Assembly (NCBI GenBank): GCA_021106665.1
Contig: JAIOTR010000391.1
Coordinates: forward strand, 1 to 7,307
Reading direction: 5' to 3'
Source of the DNA: Bacteroidales bacterium
GTDB lineage: Bacteria > Bacteroidota > Bacteroidia > Bacteroidales > JAADJA01
DNA length: 7,307 nucleotides
Positions 1 through 7,307 of this stretch are shown in pieces (position 1 is the stretch's first letter; each line of letters begins with the position of its first letter). Below the pieces are notes generated by a model that was given only the letters and a program-made list of their open reading frames with translations, ran no database searches and was not told where the DNA came from. The position numbers and the translations under genes were made by a program.

Positions 1-846
1 ATTATTGATTTTGCACAAGTCGGACAGTAATTCCATATTTTTCTCAGCCAGTTCAAGGCCTTTCTTTCCCCATTTATCATAATAACTTTTTGTATAACTC
101 CAATTCAGTATTGCTGCAATAAATTCACTATTTTCCACTTCTAATTCATCAATCATTGACTCTCCGCATACCGGATTCCACCTTGCAGTTACCGGATTTC
201 TTTTGCTGCTATTTATTTTATTGGATATAGAATAATAAAGGTAAGAATATGTATATAAATATCGACGAGCCTGGAACCTGAACCTAATAAAACTATTTTC
301 ATCATGAGGCTCAAAGTCTTCATAAGTGATCTCGTTCAGAGGATCGCTATTATCAATGAAAACATATAACTCGTCAAATTTCAATCCCTTTTTTTCGATT
401 AAATATTTAGTCTTTAAATAATAGAATTTAGGGCTATAACTCACTACACCTGCATTGAAAATTTCGATATCAGGAAGACTTGCATCAAGGATGCCAACAA
501 AACTTTCTTCCCAAGTCATGCCTACACCTTCAGTGTAAGAATCGCCGATAAAAAGAATTCTATTTTTATCCGAATCCTTCTCAATATCCCTGCATTCCAT
601 ATCCTTAAATCCGAGAGAGTTGGTAAAAACCTTAAAGACTTTTTGACCCCAAATATTTTCATCATGCCGATTGGGTAATAAGCCATGATGATAATAAGGA
701 TGGGGGCAACGGAACGAATTGTAATTTTCAGGTATAAAAATAAGGGCAGAAATAAAATCAAGAATTATTATCGCAAATATTAATATGATCGCAAAGGTTG
801 CATTGGGATATTTCTCGAACCACCGGCCTGATTTTCGGGATTTCAT
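1..846 (-). CDS. SGNH/GDSL-type hydrolase with N-terminal membrane anchor, 3' end outside window
   Basis: The frame is open from an ATG at 846-844 to base 1, giving 282 residues; the C-terminus lies beyond the left edge. Residues about 17-37 form one long hydrophobic segment behind a basic start (MKSRKSGRW), so the protein is probably anchored in the inner membrane with the rest outside. Residues 99-107 read FIGDSYTEG, the block I nucleophile motif of SGNH hydrolases with Ser103 as the expected catalytic serine. FNAGVVSYSP (131-140) fits block II. FIDNSDPLNE (163-172) sits where block III Asn normally lies. The block V Asp/His pair is not seen and should lie outside. SGNH enzymes remove acyl groups from lipids, glycans or esters; the substrate cannot be told from the sequence. 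The start is supported by a GGAG five bases upstream. It is divergent from dnaX. An overlapping minus-strand frame at 522-761 is a shadow of this gene. Confidence 0.85.
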   Translation of the reverse strand, partial: MKSRKSGRWFEKYPNATFAIILIFAIIILDFISALIFIPENYNSFRCPHPYYHHGLLPNRHDENIWGQKVFKVFTNSLGFKDMECRDIEKDSDKNRILFIGDSYTEGVGMTWEESFVGILDASLPDIEIFNAGVVSYSPKFYYLKTKYLIEKKGLKFDELYVFIDNSDPLNEITYEDFEPHDENSFIRFRFQARRYLYTYSYLYYSISNKINSSKRNPVTARWNPVCGESMIDELEVENSEFIAAILNWSYTKSYYDKWGKKGLELAEKNMELLSDLCKINN

Positions 847-851
847 AGTAA

Positions 852-855
852 CTCC
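852..855 (-). promoter_or_regulatory. Shine-Dalgarno GGAG of the SGNH hydrolase gene
   Basis: Read on the minus strand, GGAG lies five bases before the ATG at 846-844. It is one of the few recognisable Shine-Dalgarno sequences in the window, and it fixes the start of the SGNH hydrolase gene. Confidence 0.55.
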
Positions 856-924
856 AAAAATACTTAATATTTTAAAACTTATTAACATCATATTGCAATT
901 ACAGACAGCCTCGCAAAAAGTTTG

Positions 925-932
925 TAATTTTG
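925..932 (+). promoter_or_regulatory. Candidate Bacteroidota -7 element (TAATTTTG) for dnaX
   Basis: TAATTTTG matches the Bacteroidota sigma-ABfr -7 consensus TAnnTTTG exactly. It would place transcription start roughly 25-35 bases before the dnaX ATG at 968. No TTTG or TTG lies at the usual 19-21 base spacing upstream; the nearest TTG (893-895) is about 29 bases away. The call therefore rests on the -7 box and its position alone. It supports the short dnaX start, because the box would lie inside the longer reading frame. Confidence 0.4.
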
Positions 933-967
933 GACATCAATATACAATTCATATTTATTTACACCTG

Positions 968-2656
<1,689 letters not shown>

Positions 2657-2659
2657 ACC

Positions 2660-3208
2660 ATGTTAAGTCTGATCTCAAAACTTATTCTGAAACTTACCGG
2701 CTGGAAAATCGTTGGGGGAATTCCCGAAGGAATTTTAAAGTGCGTTGTTGTTGTTGCTCCTCACACAAGCATGTGGGATTTTGTTTGGGGGAGATTTGCC
2801 TATTGGGCTCTCCGGGTCAAAGTGAAGCTCCTGATCAAAAAGGAATCATTTGGTTTAATTACCGGGCCTCTTTTAAAACGCTCTGGTGGAATTCCGGTTG
2901 ACAGAAGCAAAAGCGACAATATGGTTGAATCAGTGGCTAAACTTTTTGATGAATATGAATCTCTTTATATCACCATAACCCCTGAAGGAACACGCAAGTA
3001 CAATGATAAATGGAAAAAGGGATTTTACTATATTGCCTTAAAAGCCAATGTTCCAATTGCCCTTGGAGTAATAGATTATAAAAAGAAAGAAGTTGGGATT
3101 GATAAAATCTTTACACCTACCGGCAACTTTGAAGAAGATTTTAACATCATTGAAGATTTCTACAGGGGACGAGGAGCCAAATATCCCGAAAGATACAATT
3201 TAAGCTAA
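2660..3208 (+). CDS. PlsC-like 1-acylglycerol-3-phosphate acyltransferase family protein
   Basis: This is a short (182-residue) member of the LPLAT/AGPAT acyltransferase superfamily, which moves acyl chains onto glycerophospholipid or related acceptors at the inner membrane face. The family blocks are present in order: APHTSMWDF (33-41) with the HX4D catalytic pair His35/Asp40, GGIPVDR (76-82) for acceptor phosphate binding, PEGTR (108-112), and a VPIA block (131-134). There is no strong transmembrane helix; only the first 15 residues are moderately hydrophobic. It is shorter than typical PlsC (about 240 residues) and resembles small acyltransferases seen in many Bacteroidota, so the acceptor (lysophosphatidate, ornithine lipid or other) is unresolved. 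The ATG lies 3 bases after the dnaX stop, so it is probably cotranscribed with dnaX. Its TAA overlaps the stop of the convergent DUF481 gene. Confidence 0.88.
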   Translation: MLSLISKLILKLTGWKIVGGIPEGILKCVVVVAPHTSMWDFVWGRFAYWALRVKVKLLIKKESFGLITGPLLKRSGGIPVDRSKSDNMVESVAKLFDEYESLYITITPEGTRKYNDKWKKGFYYIALKANVPIALGVIDYKKKEVGIDKIFTPTGNFEEDFNIIEDFYRGRGAKYPERYNLS

Positions 3209-4245
3209 AACGAATAGCCGAGAGAAGTGGTAACCCCAAAGTCATTATTTGATGCAGCATCAGAGGCTGGCTCACTATCGTAATTATCATAAAATGACAA
3301 GCTGAAATACATGTCATTTATTATTTCAATTTTTACTTTAATATCGAAATTTATTCTCCAACGGTTTTTTACAGTAAAACTTGGATAAGTAATAAAGTTT
3401 GAGGTAATATCAATCTCCGGGTCCTTAAACCGGAATAGCCGATAGGAAACCCCAACAAATCCATCTACATTTACACGGGCTTCTGTCGTATCAATAGACC
3501 ACTCTTTGTTTACCATGACCCCAAGAGCTGCCAATAAATTATTTGAATTTGTATGCACAATTTCATTTCCAACGCCCAAACCACCTTGTAACCGCAAATC
3601 CAAACCTAATTCCGAATTTCGCTCACTACTAAAAGTTCCAAGACCAAACCAACTTTTCTTTAACCGCCTGTATATTGAAAGGCTTGCATCATTTTTATCA
3701 GTTCTATCCTGGTTTTTTTGATCAGTAATATTTGAATTCAGTTGTAATCGTGTAAAATAGTTTTTTTGTTGGTATTTTAAATTACTGCTAAAATTTAGCT
3801 GTGACACAGTACTTGCTTTTGAATAACTATAGCCCAGGTCAACATTGCCACTTAATCTTTTCCAAAACCTGTTTTTAATTGGTGTAATTTCTATAACCTC
3901 TATCAACGGTGTTAGAATCGTATCATTTGTTGTAACAATATTTACAAACTGATCAAGATGAGATTTTGCGAAAGAACCAAACCTTCTTCTTCCATCTTTA
4001 AAAATAATTTCATAATTTTTATTTGAATAGAAAGTTGCAATTTTATCATATTTAATATCTACTGTGCTTACACCGTAAGTTTTATAGTTCATGTATCCAT
4101 ATTTATAACTTTTTATTTCGCCCGATACCCTATCACCATTTAAAAAATAAACTGTATCGTTTTTTTGGGCAGTAGCAGTTGAAACAACTATAATAAAAGC
4201 AAAAAACAGGAATATTTGTAAATATTTGATATTATGTTGATTCAT
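3205..4245 (-). CDS. DUF481-family outer-membrane beta-barrel protein
   Basis: The 346-residue protein begins with a signal peptide: a hydrophobic stretch at about 9-22, then STATAQ, with likely cleavage after Ala26. Residues 30-100 form a beta-rich module with two related units, NGDRVSGEIKSYKYG and KDGRRRFGSF, that recur at the front of Bacteroidota DUF481 proteins. From about residue 130 to the end, alternating aromatic/polar strands (GNVDLGYSYSKAS, YFTRLQLNSN, GGLGVGNEIV, DGFVGVSYRLF, DMYFSLSFYDNY) lead to a terminal ...SLGYSF. An aromatic last residue is the usual outer-membrane barrel signal. DUF481 proteins are related to the YdiY/salt-induced outer-membrane type; the function is not known. 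The gene starts 38 bases after the buk stop on the same strand and could be read through from the ptb-buk transcript; I found no good promoter in the gap. Confidence 0.82.
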   Translation of the reverse strand: MNQHNIKYLQIFLFFAFIIVVSTATAQKNDTVYFLNGDRVSGEIKSYKYGYMNYKTYGVSTVDIKYDKIATFYSNKNYEIIFKDGRRRFGSFAKSHLDQFVNIVTTNDTILTPLIEVIEITPIKNRFWKRLSGNVDLGYSYSKASTVSQLNFSSNLKYQQKNYFTRLQLNSNITDQKNQDRTDKNDASLSIYRRLKKSWFGLGTFSSERNSELGLDLRLQGGLGVGNEIVHTNSNNLLAALGVMVNKEWSIDTTEARVNVDGFVGVSYRLFRFKDPEIDITSNFITYPSFTVKNRWRINFDIKVKIEIINDMYFSLSFYDNYDSEPASDAASNNDFGVTTSLGYSF

Positions 4246-4283
4246 TAAAGTATAAAAGTTATTAAAGCTGTAAAAATACCAAA

Positions 4284-5363
4284 TTATTTATATTCTTTTA
4301 TTTCAGCTTCACCCTTTAAAACCCTTAAACCATTAAATGCCAAAACTCTCATTTCATCCTCTCCAGGGTATACATGTGTAGGGGCGATTTTATGAATTCT
4401 TTCAATAATTAGATTAACAAACCATTTGCTATTGGCTACTCCACCCGTAATCAAAATCCCGTCAATATCTCCCTTCAGTACAGTGCTCATGGCACCAATT
4501 TCTTTGGCTACCTGGTAAGCCATAGCCTGAAGAACAGAATTAGATTTTTCATCACCATCAAATGCTTTCATTTCAGCATCATAAGCGCTATTTGATGCAA
4601 GGTAAGCTACCAGGCCGCCTTTACCCTTAATCATTTCAATAATCTCTTTCTCGGTGAACTCGCCACTAAAACATAACCTAACCAAATCACCTGTTGGCAA
4701 TGTTCCTGATCGTTCCGGCGAAAACGGACCTTCACCATCCAAGCCCTGGTTAACATCAACAACTTTCCCCCTCCTGTGAGCTCCAACTGTTATTCCCCCG
4801 CCCAGGTGTACAACTATCAAATTTAAATCTTCGTATTCGCGCATGATTGATTTTGCATGCTCCCTCGCTACTGCTTTTTGATTTAAGGCATGGAAAATAG
4901 ATTTCCTGGTAAATCTTGGATGACCTGTATATCTTGCAATATCATCCATCTCATCCACCACAACAGGGTTCGCAATATATGCTTTTGCTTCTTTGAGTGA
5001 TTTCGCGATATCATGTGCTATCAACCCTCCAAGATTACTTGCATGCTCTCCCACCGGGCTGTTTCTCAAATCATAAATCATCCGATCATTTACAGCATAA
5101 ACTCCTGATTCAATAGGTTTAAGCAGCCCTCCCCTTCCCATAACTATTTTTATGGAATTGAGGTCGATATCTGCCTCCTTTAGCTGATCGAGTATTAATT
5201 TTTTTCGATATTGAAACTGGTCTGTAATTTTTTCGAAAGCAACAAATTCCTCATTGGTATGCTTAATATTTTTCAGGAATATCGGTATTTCATTTTCGTA
5301 TACCGCAATTTTTGTTGAAGTTGAACCCGGATTGATAGCAAGAATACGAACAACATTATCCAT
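4284..5363 (-). CDS. buk: Butyrate kinase
   Basis: This cytoplasmic ASKHA-fold acyl kinase transfers phosphate from butyryl-phosphate (or isobutyryl- and similar acyl-phosphates) to ADP, giving ATP and the free acid. At 359 residues it has the usual length for butyrate kinases; acetate kinases are nearer 400. Visible motifs are the phosphate-binding NPGSTSTK (11-18), MGRGGL (75-80), SPVGEHASNLGG (102-113), HLGGGITVGAH (186-196), FSPERSGTLPTGDL (214-227) and the adenosine-motif ITGGVANS (305-312). These are butyrate-kinase versions, not the NAGSSS and HLGNG forms of acetate kinase. It starts 45 bases after ptb on the same strand, completing the ptb-buk pair. Whether the natural substrate is butyrate or a branched-chain acid cannot be told from sequence. 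Confidence 0.95.
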   Translation of the reverse strand: MDNVVRILAINPGSTSTKIAVYENEIPIFLKNIKHTNEEFVAFEKITDQFQYRKKLILDQLKEADIDLNSIKIVMGRGGLLKPIESGVYAVNDRMIYDLRNSPVGEHASNLGGLIAHDIAKSLKEAKAYIANPVVVDEMDDIARYTGHPRFTRKSIFHALNQKAVAREHAKSIMREYEDLNLIVVHLGGGITVGAHRRGKVVDVNQGLDGEGPFSPERSGTLPTGDLVRLCFSGEFTEKEIIEMIKGKGGLVAYLASNSAYDAEMKAFDGDEKSNSVLQAMAYQVAKEIGAMSTVLKGDIDGILITGGVANSKWFVNLIIERIHKIAPTHVYPGEDEMRVLAFNGLRVLKGEAEIKEYK

Positions 5364-5408
5364 GGTAACTTCTTTATTGAATTAGAATAAAAAACTAAAA
5401 TTAATAAT

Positions 5409-6305
5409 TTAGCCGATTGCAGCAGCAAGTGCTATAGATAAAAATTTTATCTTTTCAGAATCTGCCCGCGATGTTAAAACAACAGGTACTTTAGCGCCCA
5501 TAATAACTGCTGCTGTTGATGCACCTCCAAGAAAATTCAATGCCTTGTACAAAAAATTAGCGCCGTTTATATCTGGTGCAACCACAATATCAACATTTCC
5601 AGCAACATCACTTTGGATATTTTTTACTTCCGCTGCTTTTTTTGAAATAGCATTGTCAAGGGCAAGAGGACCATCAATTATACATCCGGTAATTTGTTGC
5701 CGTTTGTTCATCATCGACAAGGTTGCAGCATGCATTGTGGATTCCATTCTTTGATTTACAGTTTCAACCGCACCCACAATAGCAACCTTTGGATTTGGTT
5801 CACCTAACAAATGAAAAAGCTCCACAGCATTATTTATCACTCCTATCTTTTCTTCAAAAGTGGGAGCTACATTCATTGCTGCATCTGTTACCCCGAGAAT
5901 TTTATGATAATGCGGAGATTCAAAAATGGCAACATGGCTTAAAATACTGCCTTTTCGCAAACCATGCTCTTTATCAAGAACAGCTTTAAGCAGTTGTGCG
6001 GTGCTTACCATTCCTTTCATTAACAAATCAGCATGGCCTTCACGTATCAACTGTGCCGCTTGTAGCGATGCTTCAAATTTATCCTCAATATCAATTAACT
6101 CAAATTTACTTATATCATAATCGATCTCTTTTGATATTTTTTCAATCTTTGATTTAATACCTACTAAAACAGGTTCAACAATACCTTCGCTTCCGGCATT
6201 TTTCAATGCCTGGAGTACTTCATAATCCCCGGCAGCGGCAACAGCAATTTTCCTCTGTCGCTTGGCTTTTGCCATATCAACCAATTCAGAAAGTTTTGAG
6301 ATCAT
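5409..6305 (-). CDS. ptb: Phosphate butyryltransferase
   Basis: The enzyme converts butyryl-CoA (or related short acyl-CoA) and phosphate to acyl-phosphate and CoA in the cytoplasm, the step before butyrate kinase. The 298-residue protein matches the Ptb/phosphotransacetylase fold at the usual Ptb length. Conserved segments include DLLMKGMVST (93-102), KGSILSHVAIFE (118-129), GVTDAAMNVAPT (138-149), DGPLALDNAIS (211-221), VVAPDINGANFLYKAL (241-256) and the C-terminal SRADSEKIKF (279-288). The start ATG at 6305-6303 gives MISKLSEL, and no Shine-Dalgarno is evident. It is the first gene of the ptb-buk unit, with a promoter candidate 45-75 bases upstream. A phosphate acetyltransferase role is less likely, given the adjacent butyrate kinase. 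Confidence 0.94.
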   Translation of the reverse strand: MISKLSELVDMAKAKRQRKIAVAAAGDYEVLQALKNAGSEGIVEPVLVGIKSKIEKISKEIDYDISKFELIDIEDKFEASLQAAQLIREGHADLLMKGMVSTAQLLKAVLDKEHGLRKGSILSHVAIFESPHYHKILGVTDAAMNVAPTFEEKIGVINNAVELFHLLGEPNPKVAIVGAVETVNQRMESTMHAATLSMMNKRQQITGCIIDGPLALDNAISKKAAEVKNIQSDVAGNVDIVVAPDINGANFLYKALNFLGGASTAAVIMGAKVPVVLTSRADSEKIKFLSIALAAAIG

Positions 6306-6349
6306 AGCATTTATTTTGTGATTTTTAAGAGCTTATAACAAAATTGCTG

Positions 6350-6379
6350 CAAAAGTATAAATTGCCAATACATTAACAA
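6350..6379 (-). promoter_or_regulatory. Bacteroidota-type promoter for ptb-buk
   Basis: Read on the minus strand, TTG (6379-6377) is followed after 19 bases by TACTTTTG (6357-6350), an exact match to the TAnnTTTG -7 element at a spacing normal for Bacteroidota promoters. Transcription would start roughly 35-45 bases before the ptb ATG. Between the two boxes lies a 9-base palindrome, ATTGCCAAT (6361-6369), which could be a small operator half or chance. No rho-independent terminator for the upstream M64 gene is visible in the 6306-6491 gap. Confidence 0.6.
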
Positions 6380-6491
6380 TAAATAAAGGATTAAAAAAAA
6401 TCAATAATTAACTTTCCAGGTTTTTGAATTAAATATAGTTGAAGTATCTCACTTTCAGTAGACCACCGATATTGTGTCTGCTTATAAAATT

Positions 6492-7307
6492 TTATTCCGA
6501 ATAGAACAAGATCATTTTTTCGATCGCCTGTTCACATACATCACAAAATTTTTCCCCATTGAATGTATTCATCAAACAGTCATAAGCAGGGCGGTAAACA
6601 CCCCTGGCTGCATAACCCCCTCCTTCAAAAACACCTGTTTTATCAATATATTTTTCTTTTGAGGGCGTAGGTATGGGTACTTTTTTACGGATCAGGTTTT
6701 TCCATTTTTTATCAAAATTTACAAGGGTAGTCAGGTTGGGCTCCCAGGGTTCTATATCCAATGAATAAAACTCGCTATATGCAACTTCTGAATTATAGTA
6801 CTCATCACCCAAACCTGCAAATCCATGCCCCAGTTCATGGACAAATATTTTACCGGCCAGCAAATTACTATTTACGCTAACTGAATAATAATTATAAATG
6901 GCTCCCCCTCCATATTTGGACGAATTAACCAGGATATAGATTTGATCGTAAGGAGCATTGGCAGCCAGATCCCTCACTATTTTATTATCATAAGTCATGC
7001 AATATCTTTCACTGTCGAAAGTATAAAATGAGGTACTCATTAGAGTTTTTTTCCAGATTGAATCTGCCGGAATATCGTTCCCTGATTCCTTTGAAGAGGC
7101 CAATATACCTCTAATGTTGAATTTGTCTTTATAATTAGAATAAGGATCAAATGAAAAAAGAATCCCGGCAAAATGCTTACAATCCTCAATGAACAGTCCC
7201 ATTTCCGATTCTTCATATCCTTCCGGGAGGATCACTATATCAACTTTAATACAAGGATCGCCTGAAACTTGGACATCAAAAGCAGGGTATTCGCTTCTTC
7301 TTTCCGG
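6492..7307 (-). CDS. M64-family (IgA-peptidase-like) zinc metallopeptidase, N-terminus outside window
   Basis: The frame is open to the right edge, giving 271 residues of a C-terminal portion that begins PERRSEYPAFDVQVSGD; the start lies outside. A GTG at 7235-7233 is an internal valine in DIVILPEGY, a conserved stretch, and not the start. The zinc-binding HELGH (fragment residues 157-161, bases 6839-6825) continues as GFAGLGDEYY, which supplies the downstream acidic ligand typical of M64. The later segments EGGGYAARGVYRPAYDCLMN and FCDVCEQAI match the M64 C-terminal signature, with cysteines likely to pair. Family members are secreted or surface peptidases; IgA cleavage is known for one clostridial enzyme and should not be assumed here. 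Full proteins usually carry an extra N-terminal domain and signal peptide, expected to the right. The gene ends 186 bases before ptb. Confidence 0.88.
   Translation of the reverse strand, partial: PERRSEYPAFDVQVSGDPCIKVDIVILPEGYEESEMGLFIEDCKHFAGILFSFDPYSNYKDKFNIRGILASSKESGNDIPADSIWKKTLMSTSFYTFDSERYCMTYDNKIVRDLAANAPYDQIYILVNSSKYGGGAIYNYYSVSVNSNLLAGKIFVHELGHGFAGLGDEYYNSEVAYSEFYSLDIEPWEPNLTTLVNFDKKWKNLIRKKVPIPTPSKEKYIDKTGVFEGGGYAARGVYRPAYDCLMNTFNGEKFCDVCEQAIEKMILFYSE

Noticed and set aside
522..761. A 79-residue hydrophobic minus-strand frame
   Set aside because: It overlaps the SGNH hydrolase in another frame on the same strand; that gene has a catalytic motif, a Shine-Dalgarno and a much longer open frame.
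855..862. Minus-strand TATTTTTG, a formal match to TAnnTTTG, as promoter of the SGNH gene
   Set aside because: It is only nine bases from the ATG and its last base overlaps the GGAG ribosome-binding site, so a transcript starting there would have almost no leader and lack the Shine-Dalgarno.
3506..3721. A plus-strand 71-residue frame inside the DUF481 gene
   Set aside because: It is antisense to a long coding frame with a signal peptide and barrel pattern; nothing supports it as a gene.
5545..6120. Three short plus-strand frames opposite ptb
   Set aside because: They are antisense shadows of the conserved Ptb sequence, with no motifs and overlapping each other.
6474..6662. A plus-strand 62-residue frame opposite the end of the M64 gene
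   Set aside because: It mirrors the conserved C-terminal Cys region of the peptidase on the minus strand.
7233..7235. GTG as start of the M64 gene
   Set aside because: The frame continues upstream to the window edge with family-like sequence (CIKVDIVILPEGY), so this GTG is an internal valine codon.

Overview
The window looks like a core chromosomal segment of an AT-rich Bacteroidota (Bacteroidetes) bacterium, probably an anaerobic or fermentative member. Four things point there. The DnaX protein begins with MENFIVSARKYRP and ends in a KNPAL..L...LDLEIDF tail, as in Bacteroidota. Candidate promoters match the Bacteroidota TAnnTTTG -7 element. Most genes lack a Shine-Dalgarno sequence. The outer-membrane protein is of a DUF481 type with an N-terminal beta module that is common in this phylum. 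I see no rRNA, tRNA, CRISPR array, insertion sequence, integrase or other sign of a mobile island.

Layout. At the left edge, a minus-strand gene for a membrane-anchored SGNH/GDSL hydrolase starts at 846 and runs off the window at base 1. Diverging from it across about 120 bases is a plus-strand pair: dnaX (DNA polymerase III clamp-loader subunit, start best placed at 968) and, 3 bases after its stop, a short PlsC-like acyltransferase. That pair meets a minus-strand block tail to tail, with stop codons overlapping by 3 bases. Read in its own direction, the minus-strand block is: the C-terminal part of an M64-family zinc peptidase (open at the right edge), a 186-base gap holding a good Bacteroidota-type promoter, ptb (phosphate butyryltransferase), buk (butyrate kinase) and a DUF481 outer-membrane beta-barrel protein.

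How the genes work together. Ptb and Buk are a complete two-step module. Ptb converts an acyl-CoA (butyryl-CoA or a branched-chain equivalent) plus phosphate to acyl-phosphate, and Buk uses that to make ATP and the free acid. This suggests energy conservation by butyrate or branched-chain acid fermentation, although the enzymes that supply acyl-CoA are not in view. DnaX and the acyltransferase probably share a transcript but not a pathway. The SGNH hydrolase, DUF481 protein and M64 peptidase are envelope or exported proteins with no obvious link to one another.

The most interesting observation is a run of eight A residues in dnaX, at the boundary between the clamp-loader core and the C-terminal tail. 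Slippage there in either direction meets a stop within a few codons. This is the arrangement expected for making a short gamma-like form beside full-length tau. No stretch over 300 bases lacks a gene; the gaps 847-967, 4246-4283, 5364-5408 and 6306-6491 hold only the regulatory candidates listed. I did not find a convincing undescribed multi-gene system here.
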